Origin: Azoarcus sp.
GTDB taxonomy: Bacteria; Pseudomonadota; Gammaproteobacteria; Burkholderiales; Rhodocyclaceae
Assembly: GCA_013911595.1 (NCBI GenBank)
Contig: JACESY010000008.1
Span: forward strand, 1-42,332
DNA: 42,332 nt
Direction: 5' to 3'
Shown here piece after piece: positions 7,341-16,140 of the stretch. The notes under the pieces were generated by a model that saw only the letters and a list, made by a program, of their open reading frames with translations, had not been told where the DNA came from and made no database searches. The translations under genes and the position numbers were made by a program. Numbering within the stretch: position 1 is the stretch's first letter; each line of letters starts with the position of its first letter.

Positions 7341-9848
7341 TCAGCTCGTGCGCAGCAGGCTGGCCGGCGACATGCGCAACTGGCGCATCAGCCAGTGCGC
7401 GCCAAGCGCGAGCGAGCCGGTGGCCACGATTACGGCGACCAGCGCGCCGGGCCACCAGGCGATGTCGCCCTCCAGCCCGATGCGCAGGCGCAGCAGCACC
7501 GTGGCCAGCACACCACCGGCGACCGAGGCGAAGATCGAGGTGAGCAGCGCGAGCAGCAGGTATTCCAGATGCAGGCTGGCGCGGATGACCGACAGGCGCG
7601 CACCCAGCGTGTGCAGCAGGGTGGCGAGATAGACTTGGCGCATGCGGTTGGCGGTGATCACGCTGACCAGCACCAGAAGGCTGGCGGCCAGCGTGACGGC
7701 GCCGATCGCGGCCAGCCCCGCGGCGGCACTGCCGAGCAGGGTGCGCGCCTCGCTCAGCAGCTCGGCCGTGCGTACCGTCACGACGTTGGGCTGGTCCGTG
7801 GCGAGGCGATTTTGCGCGGTGAGCGCGTCGTCGGCGCTCATCCACGCCATGCCGACGTAACGCGTGACGAAGGGGTCGAGCACGCCGTCCGGGAAGATCG
7901 CTTCCAGCCAGAGTCGCGACTGGAAGCGCCGCTGACCATAGATGGCGACCAGTTCGGCGGCAAGGTCTCGACCACCGATGTCGAAGGTGAGCCGGTCGCC
8001 TACCGCGAGACCCAACTGCTCGGCTTCGCGGTCTTCCATCGCGACTACCGGCGGCCCATCGTAATCCTGAGGCCACCATGCTCCCTCGCGTAGTACGACG
8101 TCGTCGAAGTTGTCCTGCAGATGGCTCATCTTGTGTTCGTCGCGCGCCTCCATGCGCCGGTGCGCATCCGTGCTGTCGGCCAGCGCCTCATCACCGACGC
8201 GCGCGAGCCGCCCCAGTACCAGCGGCGCCAGCGCCAGCCGTTCGAGGCTGGGGGCCTCGCGTACTAGCGTCTCGAAGTCCTCGCGCTGTGTCGGAGCAAC
8301 GTCGTAGAAGACCAGGGCCGGAGCATTGTCCGGCACGGTTTCGTCGATGGTTTCGAGCAGCGCCAGCACGACCAGGGTCGAGGCTACAAGCAGCGACATC
8401 GCCGAACCCAAGGAGAGCAGCGTCGGGCGTAGCGGAGAGTCGCGCCGATACAGGCCGGACAGCGCGAGCCGTGCGGCGAAGCGTCCCGCCAGCGCCGGAT
8501 GTTCGGCCAGCCGGCGCGCGAGCATGCGCAGGGCGCGCACCAGCGCCTCGAGCAGCGCCAGCATGACCAGCAGTGCAAGGATGAAGCCGGCACCGAAGCG
8601 CGCATCGGGCATCGCGATCACGACCAGTGCGGTGAGCGCGATGCCCGATGCTGCGGTGAGCGCGCGCCAGCGCGCAGGCAGATGGGTCTTCGTCCCTGCG
8701 AGGCCGCGAAACAGCGCGGCCGGGCTGACGGACAGCGCGCGCCCCAGCGCAGGCAGGGCGAAGGTCAGCGCAGTGAGCACGCCGAAGCACCAGGCCAGTG
8801 CGAGCGGTCCGGGCAGCGCCGCAGCGCTGGCGGCAAGCGGTAGACGTTCGCCGATCACGCTGGCGCCGATCAGGGCCAGTGCGCCGCCAACGATCACGCC
8901 CGCGAGGCTCGCCGCGCCGGCCAGCATGCCGACCTGCAGCAGCACCATCGCGGCCAGCCGACCGTCGCGCAGGCCCACCGCGCGCAGCGTGGCGAGCGTG
9001 CCGAGCTTGCCCTGCAGCCAGGCCTGCACACTGTTAAACACGCCCAGGCCGCCGATGAACAGCGCCGAGAAGCCGATCAGCAAGACACCCGAGCCGAGTT
9101 GGCCGAGCACTTCGCCCAGGCGGGCGTTGCGTTCGATGAAGGTGCGCAGTTCGGCTTCCGAGTCGCGATGGGCGCTGACGAAGGCTTCGCGCCATGCGTC
9201 GGGCGGCCGGTCGGTGACGACGCGGTAGTGGTACTCGGGGCGCGCTCCGGGGACCAGCAGTCCGGTATCGGGCAGGGCCGCATCGAGGATCAGCACCGGC
9301 GGGCCGCGCCAGTCCGCGCGCAGGCTGCGGTCGGGCTGGCGCAGCGTGATCGCGCGCACCTGCATCGCGGTGAAGCCCACCTCGATGGAGTCGCCGACGG
9401 TCAGCCCGAGGCGGCTCGCGACGGCCGGATCGATGGCGATGCCGTGCACGCCATCGCGCGGTGCCAGCGCCTCGGTCAGTTGCCCTGCCGGTTCGAGTTC
9501 GATGTGGCCCACCAGCGGGTAGGCGTTGTCGACGGCCTGCAGCTCGACGAGCTGGGCGTCGCCGGCCTGGCCCATCAGCATGGTGCGGAACTCGACCATG
9601 CGCGAGACCGTGCCGTGCGCGTCCATCCAGGCGCGCACGTCGTCCCCTAGCGGAGCCCGGCTGCGCACTTCGACATCGCCGCCGAACAGCGCGCGCGTGT
9701 CGGCCAGCAGCGCGTCGCCGACCTGCCGATAGACTCCGCCGCTGGCCGCAATCAGGGCCACGCCGAGGGCGAGGCAGGCGCAGAACACCCACAGCGTGCG
9801 TCCCGCCCCGCGCAGGTCACGCCAGGCCAGTTCAAGCAGCATGCGCAC
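7341..9848 (-). CDS. FtsX-like ABC transporter permease (YbbP-type)
   Basis: The 835-residue protein is organised like YbbP: an N-terminal TM helix, a large periplasmic domain (about 40-250), three TM helices of a first FtsX domain, a hydrophobic middle region, a second periplasmic domain and a C-terminal FtsX domain with the usual final TM pair. It should work with the adjacent ATPase as an exporter or extractor of lipids, lipoproteins or hydrophobic compounds from the inner membrane. The GTG at 9848 has a GGAG box at proper spacing; an ATG at 9842 is two codons in. It overlaps the ATPase gene by 17 nt, so the two are coupled. The substrate is unknown. Confidence 0.85.
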   Translation of the reverse strand: MRMLLELAWRDLRGAGRTLWVFCACLALGVALIAASGGVYRQVGDALLADTRALFGGDVEVRSRAPLGDDVRAWMDAHGTVSRMVEFRTMLMGQAGDAQLVELQAVDNAYPLVGHIELEPAGQLTEALAPRDGVHGIAIDPAVASRLGLTVGDSIEVGFTAMQVRAITLRQPDRSLRADWRGPPVLILDAALPDTGLLVPGARPEYHYRVVTDRPPDAWREAFVSAHRDSEAELRTFIERNARLGEVLGQLGSGVLLIGFSALFIGGLGVFNSVQAWLQGKLGTLATLRAVGLRDGRLAAMVLLQVGMLAGAASLAGVIVGGALALIGASVIGERLPLAASAAALPGPLALAWCFGVLTALTFALPALGRALSVSPAALFRGLAGTKTHLPARWRALTAASGIALTALVVIAMPDARFGAGFILALLVMLALLEALVRALRMLARRLAEHPALAGRFAARLALSGLYRRDSPLRPTLLSLGSAMSLLVASTLVVLALLETIDETVPDNAPALVFYDVAPTQREDFETLVREAPSLERLALAPLVLGRLARVGDEALADSTDAHRRMEARDEHKMSHLQDNFDDVVLREGAWWPQDYDGPPVVAMEDREAEQLGLAVGDRLTFDIGGRDLAAELVAIYGQRRFQSRLWLEAIFPDGVLDPFVTRYVGMAWMSADDALTAQNRLATDQPNVVTVRTAELLSEARTLLGSAAAGLAAIGAVTLAASLLVLVSVITANRMRQVYLATLLHTLGARLSVIRASLHLEYLLLALLTSIFASVAGGVLATVLLRLRIGLEGDIAWWPGALVAVIVATGSLALGAHWLMRQLRMSPASLLRTS

Positions 9849-10527
9849 GGCTCACGGCTCCGGTTTCGTCGTGGAGTCGTCCGTTGCCAAGGCGCAGCAC
9901 TCGGTCGCAACGGCGCGCCAGCGCCATGTCGTGGGTTACCAATACCAGTGTGGTGCCGGTTTCGCGGTGCAGATCGAGCAACAAGTCGGCCACGGCCGCG
10001 CCGGTGCGATCATCCAGATTGCCGGTGGGCTCGTCGGCAAGCAGCAGTCGGGGCTGGTGCACCAGCGCGCGGGCGATCGCGACGCGCTGTTGCTCGCCGC
10101 CGGAAAGCTCCGTGGGGTGATGGTGCAGGCGTTCGCCCAGGCCCACCGTGTCGAGCATCGCACGGGCGCGTTCGCGTGCGTCGCGCCGGCCGGCGATCTC
10201 CAGTGGTAGCGCGGCATTGTCGAGCGCAGTGAGACTGGGTACGAGGTGGAAGGACTGAAACACGATGCCCATGCGGTCGCGACGCAGGTCGGCCAGCGCG
10301 TCGCCATCGAGCGCATCGAGTGCCACACCGTCGAAGAACACGCGGCCCGAGGCAGGCCGTTCCAGCCCGGCGAGCAGCAGCAGCAGCGAGGTCTTGCCCG
10401 AGCCGGACGGCCCGGCGATGGCGATGCGTTCGCCCGCGGCGATGTCGAGGTCGACCGCGCGCAGTATGTCGATACGCGTGGCTTCCATCATGTAATGCAT
10501 GGACAGGTTCTGCAGCCGGATCATCAT
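9832..10527 (-). CDS. ABC transporter ATP-binding protein (YbbA/LolD-like)
   Basis: The 231-residue nucleotide-binding subunit is complete. Walker A is G-P-S-G-S-G-K-T (residues about 39-46), the Q-loop is F-Q-S-F-H-L-V-P-S-L-T-A, the signature is L-S-G-G-E-Q-Q-R, Walker B is L-L-L-A-D-E-P-T-G-N-L-D, and the switch His is in V-T-H-D. The F-H-L-(V/I)-P-x-L-T-A-x-x-N Q-loop context is typical of the LolD/MacB/YbbA group, which serves permeases of the FtsX type such as the one downstream. Two tandem ATGs (10527, 10524) follow an AGGGA box; either could be used. Confidence 0.9.
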   Translation of the reverse strand: MMIRLQNLSMHYMMEATRIDILRAVDLDIAAGERIAIAGPSGSGKTSLLLLLAGLERPASGRVFFDGVALDALDGDALADLRRDRMGIVFQSFHLVPSLTALDNAALPLEIAGRRDARERARAMLDTVGLGERLHHHPTELSGGEQQRVAIARALVHQPRLLLADEPTGNLDDRTGAAVADLLLDLHRETGTTLVLVTHDMALARRCDRVLRLGNGRLHDETGAVSRAHAA

Positions 10528-10595
10528 GAGTCCCTGAATGGCACCGGAGAGGGACTACTTCACGGCTGGATGGTTCTCTGCACGGCTTTGCCGGA

Positions 10596-10624
10596 TTGGC
10601 CGCGCCTTGCTTTCGGCGGATACT
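10596..10624 (+). promoter_or_regulatory. Possible sigma-70 promoter for the diguanylate cyclase
   Basis: TTGGCC (10596-10601), a 17-nt spacer and GATACT (10619-10624) each match four of six consensus positions. The element lies 27 nt before the start codon in the divergent intergenic region. This is a weak, eye-based call. Confidence 0.3.
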
Positions 10625-10651
10625 GATTGTCATGTCAGCGTGCGTTAACTC

Positions 10652-13327
10652 ATGAGCATCGAGCCCCTTCCCGACGCCTTCGATCATGCCGCTCCGGCCG
10701 CGGGGCGCAGGCTTGCTCCACTGGTGCGCCGCGTTGCGATTGCCGTGTGCGCGTTGATCGTGGCGCTGGGTGTGCACTGGAGTCTGTTGCTGCGCGGTCA
10801 CGCGGAGCAGCAGGCCAACGCCGAGGCCAGGGTGCATCAACGCAGTGCCCAGCTCGCGCATGCGCTGGCGCTGCAGGTGGGCACACTGGTGACCGACATC
10901 GACTACATGGTGCGGACCCTCGCCGATACGCGCGCAGCAGGCAGCGAGCGCGAATTCCTTCGCACCCAGCGCCTCGTAGAGAAGGGCCTGCCGGATGGCG
11001 CCGTGGTGCAGGTTGCGGTGGCCGACGCCCGTGGACTCATCGTGCATTCGAGTCTGCAGGCCGAGGTCGGCGAGCCGGTGTCGATCGGTGACCGGGCGCA
11101 CTTCCTGTTCCACGTCGATGGAGTGGGCGAGCGCCTGTTCATCAGCGAGCCGGTGCTCGGCCGTGTCTCAGGTCGCTGGTCGGTGCAATTCACCCGTCGC
11201 ATCGAGCGCGAAGGCGTCTTCGATGGCGTGGTGGTGTTGTCGATCGCGCCCGAGTACCTGTCGAGTTCGTTCCGCGACATTTTCCCCGACCCGAGCGACA
11301 CCGTGCTGCTCGCGCGTGAGGACGGCGTGTATCTGGCACGCTCGCACCGTTTCGACGAGATCGTCGGCGGGCGTGCGACGACCCACGCATTCATGCGCGA
11401 GCCCGATGCGCGCGAGGGGCTGTCGCGCGCTGCCAGCGTGGTCGACGGCACCGACCGCTTCTACGCCTTCCATCGTGTCGACGGCTATCCGCTGGTGGTC
11501 AGCGTCGGGCTGGATGCCAGCGGAGAGCTCGACACGGTGCGCGATGCCATCGCGTCGTCGCGCAGCGAGAACGCGGTGGCCACTGGCGTGATGTTGCTGG
11601 CCGGGGTTGCGCTGGCGTGGATGTTCCTGCTGCGCGAGCGCAATACGGCGGCGCTGGCCGACAGCCGCGAGCGCCTCGCGCTGGCGCTGTCGGGGGGCGA
11701 ACTGGGTACCTGGGACTGGGATGTTCCCAGTGGCCGGACGCGCTTTGACGAGCGCTGGGCCGGAATGCTCGGCTACCGGCTCGACGAGCTCGAGGAGAGC
11801 GTCGCGACCTGGGAAAATCTCGTGCACCCGGACGACTGGCCGATCGTCGATGCGGCCCTCGCCCCGCACCTGGCCGGCCGGACGCAGCACTATGAGACCG
11901 AGCATCGCATGCGTCATCGCGATGGCCGATGGATCTGGGTGCTCGACCGCGGACGCGTGGTCGAGCGCGCACGCGATGGCTCTGCGGTGCGCATGACCGG
12001 CACGCATCTGGACATCACGCCGCGCAAGCTGGCCGAGGCGGCCATCGCCGAGTCGCGCGAGCGGCTCGAGAAGCTGGTTGCCGAGGTTCCCGGCGTGGTC
12101 TATCAGTTTCTGCTGCGACCTGACGGCAGTTCCTGTTTCCCGTACGCGAGCCCGGGCATACGCGCGGTCTATGGCATTGATGCGGACGAGGCGTCGGCGT
12201 CGGCGCAGAAGGTGTTCGAGATCATCCATCCGGACGACTTCGAGCGCGTGGCGGCCTCGATCCGGGAGTCGGCCGAGCGGCTCTCGCCGTGGCGCTGCGA
12301 GTACCGCGTGCGTGATGCCGACGGCGGCGAGCGCTGGTTGGTCGGGCATGCGAACCCGCAGCGTCTGGCAAGCGGCGCGACGCTGTGGCATGGCTACATT
12401 TCCGACGTCACCGAACAGCATCAGGCCGCGGCCGAACTGGAAGCCGGTCGCCAGCGTCTGACGGCGCTGCTCGAGCGTTTCCCCGGCGGGGTGCTGATGG
12501 AAGATGCGTTCGATGTGGTGGTGGTCGCCAACGACTCCTTGTGCGAACTGCTCGGCCTGCCGGTGGATGGGGCCGGCCTGATCGGTCTGGGCCATGCCGA
12601 ACTGGCCGTTCAACTCGGGCCCGAGCGTAGCGGGTGGCTGCATGAGCCGGGCAGCCCGGAGGGCCGTGAGAACCGGCGTACGATCGAGGTTGCCGCCGAC
12701 ACGGGACGTGCGCTGGAGGTCGACTGGGTGCCGATCACGCGCGACGGCGAGCGGCTGGGGCGTGTGTGGCTGGTGCGCGACATCACCGAACGCAAGCAGC
12801 GCGAAGCTGCGCTCGAGAGGCTGGCGGCGACCGACACGCTGACCGGCCTGCCCAACCGGCGCAGCTTCATGTCCCGTCTGGCCGCCGCAACGCGGGAAGC
12901 GCCTCACCGCGCCGGCGGCGCCGGCGTCGTGATGATGCTCGACATCGATCACTTCAAGCGCGTCAACGATACCTGGGGCCATGCGGTCGGCGACGAGGTC
13001 TTGCAGAATTTCGCCGAGGTGGTACGCCTGAGTCTGCGTCGCGGCGACGCCGCCGGCCGCCTGGGCGGGGAGGAGTTTGCCGTGCTGCTGCCGGGCACCG
13101 GACTCGAGGACGGGCGGATGTTGGCCGAACGTCTGCGCGAACGCATCCAGGCGCAGGCCGCGGCCACTTCCGTGGGTGACATCGCGGTGACCGTGAGCAT
13201 CGGCGTCGCGACGCTCGGCGACCACCCGGAACAGGCGCTGGGCCTGGCCGACAGCGCGCTCTACCGAGCCAAGTCGTCGGGACGCAACCGGGTGTGCGTG
13301 GCAGACCCCGTTGGGGTCGTTCAGTAG
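10652..13327 (+). CDS. Membrane diguanylate cyclase with extracytoplasmic sensor, three PAS domains and GGDEF
   Basis: The 891-residue product makes cyclic di-GMP from two GTP. A TM helix (about 26-48) is followed by a periplasmic dCache-like sensor (about 50-300) and a second TM helix (about 308-328). Then come PAS domains at roughly 335-465 (G-T-W-D-W-D, H-P-D-D-W, D-I-T-x-R-K), 470-595 (H-P-D-D-F, D-V-T-E) and 600-720, the last ending at D-I-T-E-R-K. The GGDEF domain starts at T-D-x-L-T-G-L-P-N-R-R and has an intact active site G-G-E-E-F. R-R-G-D five residues before it is an intact RxxD inhibitory site, so product feedback is expected. There is no EAL domain. The stop overlaps the convergent deaminase gene by 7 nt. 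Confidence 0.9.
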   Translation: MSIEPLPDAFDHAAPAAGRRLAPLVRRVAIAVCALIVALGVHWSLLLRGHAEQQANAEARVHQRSAQLAHALALQVGTLVTDIDYMVRTLADTRAAGSEREFLRTQRLVEKGLPDGAVVQVAVADARGLIVHSSLQAEVGEPVSIGDRAHFLFHVDGVGERLFISEPVLGRVSGRWSVQFTRRIEREGVFDGVVVLSIAPEYLSSSFRDIFPDPSDTVLLAREDGVYLARSHRFDEIVGGRATTHAFMREPDAREGLSRAASVVDGTDRFYAFHRVDGYPLVVSVGLDASGELDTVRDAIASSRSENAVATGVMLLAGVALAWMFLLRERNTAALADSRERLALALSGGELGTWDWDVPSGRTRFDERWAGMLGYRLDELEESVATWENLVHPDDWPIVDAALAPHLAGRTQHYETEHRMRHRDGRWIWVLDRGRVVERARDGSAVRMTGTHLDITPRKLAEAAIAESRERLEKLVAEVPGVVYQFLLRPDGSSCFPYASPGIRAVYGIDADEASASAQKVFEIIHPDDFERVAASIRESAERLSPWRCEYRVRDADGGERWLVGHANPQRLASGATLWHGYISDVTEQHQAAAELEAGRQRLTALLERFPGGVLMEDAFDVVVVANDSLCELLGLPVDGAGLIGLGHAELAVQLGPERSGWLHEPGSPEGRENRRTIEVAADTGRALEVDWVPITRDGERLGRVWLVRDITERKQREAALERLAATDTLTGLPNRRSFMSRLAAATREAPHRAGGAGVVMMLDIDHFKRVNDTWGHAVGDEVLQNFAEVVRLSLRRGDAAGRLGGEEFAVLLPGTGLEDGRMLAERLRERIQAQAAATSVGDIAVTVSIGVATLGDHPEQALGLADSALYRAKSSGRNRVCVADPVGVVQ

Positions 13328-13863
13328 ATTCGCCCGCCGGCGTCGCGATAACGTTTGAGCAGAGTCCGCGCCTTGTCGGCGAGACAGTCGCGGTGCACCG
13401 AGATGCCGCGATCGATGAGCGACGCGACCCAGTCGGGCGGCTTGGCCCCCTCGTCGAACCCGATCGCCTCGGCGTCCGCGCCATCGGCGCCGTACACCAG
13501 TGCGCGCACACCGGAAAACGGGATCGCGCCCAGACACATCGCGCACGGTGCGCAGGTCGAGACCAGCGTGTGCGGCCCGCAGGTGGCCAGATCGTGTGTG
13601 CCCAGTCGCTGCTGAGCGCGCATCAGCGCGACCATTTCCGCATGCAGGCAGGAAGCGTGACCGGGGACCACGCGGTTGATGCCGGCGGCAACGAGCCGGC
13701 CGTCGGCGTTGAGCACCAGCGCGCCGAATGGGCCGCCGCCGTCGTCAATGTTGCGCGCGGCCGCGTCGAGCGCAAAGCGCATGGCCATCTCGGTGGAGTC
13801 GAAATGCCTGGGCGCCGCGTCGAGTTCATCGAGCCAGTCGGGGAGGGTCAGCGCGAACTGCAT
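13321..13863 (-). CDS. Nucleoside/guanine deaminase-like zinc enzyme (CDA fold)
   Basis: The 180-residue cytidine deaminase-fold protein has both catalytic motifs: H-A-E (in C-L-H-A-E-M, zinc His and proton-shuttling Glu) and C-A-P-C-A-M-C, which supplies the zinc Cys pair. The F-G-A-L-V-L and G-P-H-T-L-V-S-T-C order and the Y-G-A-D-x-x-D-A-E-x-I-G-F-D-E segment resemble guanine deaminase/nucleoside deaminase family members rather than tRNA adenosine deaminase. The ATG at 13863 begins 20 nt after the outer-membrane gene's stop; a start at 13887 would overlap that gene. The exact substrate is not decidable by eye. Confidence 0.8.
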   Translation of the reverse strand: MQFALTLPDWLDELDAAPRHFDSTEMAMRFALDAAARNIDDGGGPFGALVLNADGRLVAAGINRVVPGHASCLHAEMVALMRAQQRLGTHDLATCGPHTLVSTCAPCAMCLGAIPFSGVRALVYGADGADAEAIGFDEGAKPPDWVASLIDRGISVHRDCLADKARTLLKRYRDAGGRIY

Positions 13864-13883
13864 GGACTGCCTGCCGGGCCCGT

Positions 13884-14543
13884 TCAAAAACGACGAATAA
13901 GGCCGATATGCCAGCTTCGCACCTCGGGGCGATCGCTGATCAACTCGACGGCGCTGCCGTCGGCAAGCCGCGAGGTGTAGCGCAGCGAGCCGTAGCGGAT
14001 TTCCCGGAAGCCCAGACGGGCCGACCAGGCCTGACCCAGGCGCAGGTTCACGCCGGCGCCCAGCAGCGTGCCGCTGCGCCAGCCGGACTCGTTGTAGGCG
14101 CTGCTCGACGGGGAGGACTTCTTCTCGCGCAGATGACCGTAGGAGAAACCGCCTTCGGCATACACCGAGATCGCGTCGCTCAGGTGCAGCGTGGGCTGCA
14201 CGGTGATCGCGGCGGCATAGGGGATGTCATAGCGGAAGGAGGCGGGCTCTTCGGGAATGGACAGCGTGAAATCGGTGTCGCTCGCGCTGGCGCGCGCCTC
14301 GACGGCGATCGAGAAACGATTCGCGGCTTGCCAGCGATGTCCGAGCACGAGGCTGCCGGCATTGCCGCGCGCACGATCGGTGAAGCTGCCGTCGGGCACA
14401 CCGTCTAGTGTGAAGTAGTGCGGCTCGAAGGTGATGCGTTCGTGCGCCCCCTCCAGACCCCAGTAGAAGCCGCCGGCCCAGGCGTGGCCGGCAGCCGGAA
14501 GCGTCGCGGCCAGCGCCAGGACGCATGCGCGGATGCGGATCAT
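13884..14543 (-). CDS. Outer-membrane beta-barrel protein (OmpW/porin-like, small)
   Basis: The 219-residue product carries a Sec signal peptide (M-I-R-I-R then a hydrophobic stretch ending A-G-H-A-W-A at residue 23). The mature chain shows alternating hydrophobic and polar beta-strand patterns rich in Gly and aromatics, for example Y-W-G-L-E-G-A-H-E and A-E-G-G-F-S-Y-G-H-L. It terminates in R-R-F, the C-terminal Phe used by the Bam machinery. It looks like an eight-stranded barrel, but no specific family was recognised with certainty. The deaminase gene follows 20 nt later and is probably cotranscribed. Confidence 0.65.
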   Translation of the reverse strand: MIRIRACVLALAATLPAAGHAWAGGFYWGLEGAHERITFEPHYFTLDGVPDGSFTDRARGNAGSLVLGHRWQAANRFSIAVEARASASDTDFTLSIPEEPASFRYDIPYAAAITVQPTLHLSDAISVYAEGGFSYGHLREKKSSPSSSAYNESGWRSGTLLGAGVNLRLGQAWSARLGFREIRYGSLRYTSRLADGSAVELISDRPEVRSWHIGLIRRF

Positions 14544-14728
14544 GTCGGTTCTCCCCGTTGCGCTGCGTCTGCGATGATAGGGGCGCGCGCCGCGCGCTGT
14601 CCATCGCCGGGTCTGCAAGCACCGGGTCACGGTCGTGCGTGGGCCGCGGGTGTGGCGCAAGCGTCGTCAAGACTTCGGAGGGTGCCGGTCGATACCTGTG
14701 CTATCGAATCAAGCGATCGCGAGAGTTC

Positions 14729-14757
14729 TTATCAAACGCGGTCTTTGCCTTTAACAT
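14729..14757 (+). promoter_or_regulatory. Possible promoter for the glxR leader
   Basis: TTATCA (14729-14734), a 17-nt spacer and TAACAT (14752-14757) are each a four of six match. If used, transcription would begin near 14764 and give a leader of about 220 nt containing the terminator at 14922-14955. Confidence 0.3.
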
Positions 14758-14921
14758 CTGCGCGGAGCGATTTCTTCGCGCACGTTCCGGCCCGGTGCCG
14801 GAGTCGATACGCGCGGCGGGTGTGACCGACGACACGGTTCCGGTATGCATCCGTTCGGCAGGCGGTCCGTGTTTCGCCCCCGGTTGATGCAGTCGGGGAG
14901 CGAGCCATCGCGCGCTGCCGT

Positions 14922-14955
14922 CGGGTTGCCGGAATGATTCCGGCGCCCGTTTTTT
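14922..14955 (+). terminator. Intrinsic terminator in the glxR leader (candidate attenuator)
   Basis: GCCGGAA-TGA-TTCCGGC (14928-14944) is enclosed by CGGG/CCCG pairing (14922-14925 with 14946-14949) and followed directly by six T (14950-14955). It ends 17 nt before the GGAG box of glxR. It could terminate an unseen small RNA or attenuate glxR. Confidence 0.7.
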
Positions 14956-14982
14956 GGTTTTGAACCGTATATGGAGATTGAC

Positions 14983-15870
14983 ATGGCGAAAATTGGATTC
15001 ATTGGTCTGGGCATCATGGGCGCGCCGATGGCGGGTCACCTGCAGGCTGGGGGTCACGAGTTGTTCGTGCACGACGTCAAGGCGCCGCCCGCGGATCTGA
15101 TCAGCGGCGGTGCCAAGGCTTGCGCCAGCGGTGCCGAGGTCGCCAAGAACGCCGACATCATCATCACGATGGTGCCGGATACGCCGCACGTTGAGTCCGT
15201 GCTGTTCGGCGACGATGGCGTCGCGGCAGGCCTGTCCAAGGGCAAGATCGTCGTCGACATGAGTTCGATTTCGCCGATCGCGACCAAGGAATTCGCCAAG
15301 CGCATCAACGAACTCGGCTGCGAGTACGTCGACGCGCCCGTTTCCGGTGGTGAGGTCGGTGCCAAGGCCGCTTCGCTGACGATCATGGTCGGCGGTTCCG
15401 AAGCGACCTTCGAGAAGGTCAAGCCGCTGTTCGATCTGATGGGCAAGAACATCACCCTGGTCGGCGGCAACGGTGACGGCCAGACCACCAAGGTGGCCAA
15501 CCAGATCATCGTCGCGCTCAACATCCAGGCCGTGTCCGAGGCGCTGCTGTTCGCGTCCAAGGCCGGTGCCGACCCCGCCAAGGTGCGTCAGGCGCTGATG
15601 GGCGGCTTCGCCTCGTCGAAGATCCTCGAAGTCCATGGCGAGCGCATGGTCAAGCGCACGTTCAACCCGGGTTTCCGCATCGAGCTGCACCAGAAGGACC
15701 TGAACCTTGCGCTGCAGGGCGCCAAGTCGCTGGGCGTGTCGCTGCCGAACACCGCGATGGCCCAGGAACTGATGAACGCCTGCGCCGCTAACGGCATGTC
15801 GGGCCTGGATCACTCGGCGCTGTGCCGTGCGGTCGAGATGATGGCCAACCATCAGATCGCCGAGGGCTGA
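14983..15870 (+). CDS. glxR: 2-hydroxy-3-oxopropionate (tartronate semialdehyde) reductase
   Basis: The 295-residue enzyme is a beta-hydroxyacid dehydrogenase that reduces tartronate semialdehyde to D-glycerate with NAD(P)H in glyoxylate assimilation. It shows the N-terminal Rossmann motif G-L-G-I-M-G-x-P-M-A (8-17), D-A-P-V-S-G-G-x-x-G-A (118-127, substrate binding) and the catalytic Lys170 in G-x-G-Q-x-x-K-x-x-N-Q. F-R-I-E-L-H-Q-K-D-L is the C-terminal GlxR/GarR signature. GGAG lies 7 nt before ATG 14983; the ATG at 14971 is less likely. Its partners here are pyruvate kinase and the oxalate genes. Glyoxylate carboligase is not in the window. Confidence 0.92.
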   Translation: MAKIGFIGLGIMGAPMAGHLQAGGHELFVHDVKAPPADLISGGAKACASGAEVAKNADIIITMVPDTPHVESVLFGDDGVAAGLSKGKIVVDMSSISPIATKEFAKRINELGCEYVDAPVSGGEVGAKAASLTIMVGGSEATFEKVKPLFDLMGKNITLVGGNGDGQTTKVANQIIVALNIQAVSEALLFASKAGADPAKVRQALMGGFASSKILEVHGERMVKRTFNPGFRIELHQKDLNLALQGAKSLGVSLPNTAMAQELMNACAANGMSGLDHSALCRAVEMMANHQIAEG

Positions 15871-15876
15871 TCTTCG

Positions 15877-15901
15877 CGACCCGCCTCATGCGGGCGGGTC
15901 G
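15877..15901 (+). terminator. Hairpin after glxR
   Basis: A 9-bp perfect stem CGACCCGCC / GGCGGGTCG with a 7-nt loop starts 6 nt after the glxR stop. There is no T-run, so it may protect the 3' end or pause polymerase rather than terminate. Confidence 0.5.
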
Positions 15902-15939
15902 TGGGACAACGGGGTGCCGCCGCGTGCGGCGGGATTCCG

Positions 15940-15976
15940 GATGCCGGCCGCCTTGTTGCGGTCGGCATCGAATTTT
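15940..15976 (+). terminator. Terminator-like hairpin between glxR and pyk
   Basis: A 12-bp stem (one G-U pair) between 15940-15951 and 15958-15969 has a 6-nt loop and is followed by GAATTTT. It suggests glxR and pyk have separate transcripts. The rest of the gap to 16140 presumably carries the pyk promoter, but I could not pick one. Confidence 0.6.
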
Positions 15977-16140
15977 GTAGAAGTGGAAGACCGGGCCGCA
16001 GGGCGCCGGTCGGGCCAATCCGGCGCGTTACGGGTGCCCATCGCAGCCGTAGGCGTACATCAGGGCGTAACGATCGTCGCGTAGTCTGTACGACCAGTCA
16101 CCGGATTTTGAGTAGTCATCGTTTCATTCAGGACAATAAA

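Larger units (their letters stand above)
14544..14982. other. 439-nt divergent intergenic region and long glxR leader
   Basis: No plausible gene is visible here. On the plus strand there is a weak promoter-like pair (14729-14757), several GC-rich hairpins and a canonical terminator just before the glxR ribosome-binding site, all described separately. A degenerate operator-like sequence GTGAC-CGAC-GACAC lies at 14822-14835. Confidence 0.5.

Noticed and set aside
7341..9848. LolC/LolE identity for the large permease
   Set aside because: At 835 residues with two FtsX domains and extra TM helices it fits the YbbP type, not the roughly 400-residue Lol permeases.
14822..14835. Operator-like GTGAC-CGAC-GACAC upstream of glxR
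   Set aside because: Only seven of ten arm bases match and no -10 lies at the expected distance, so it is not counted as a regulon site.
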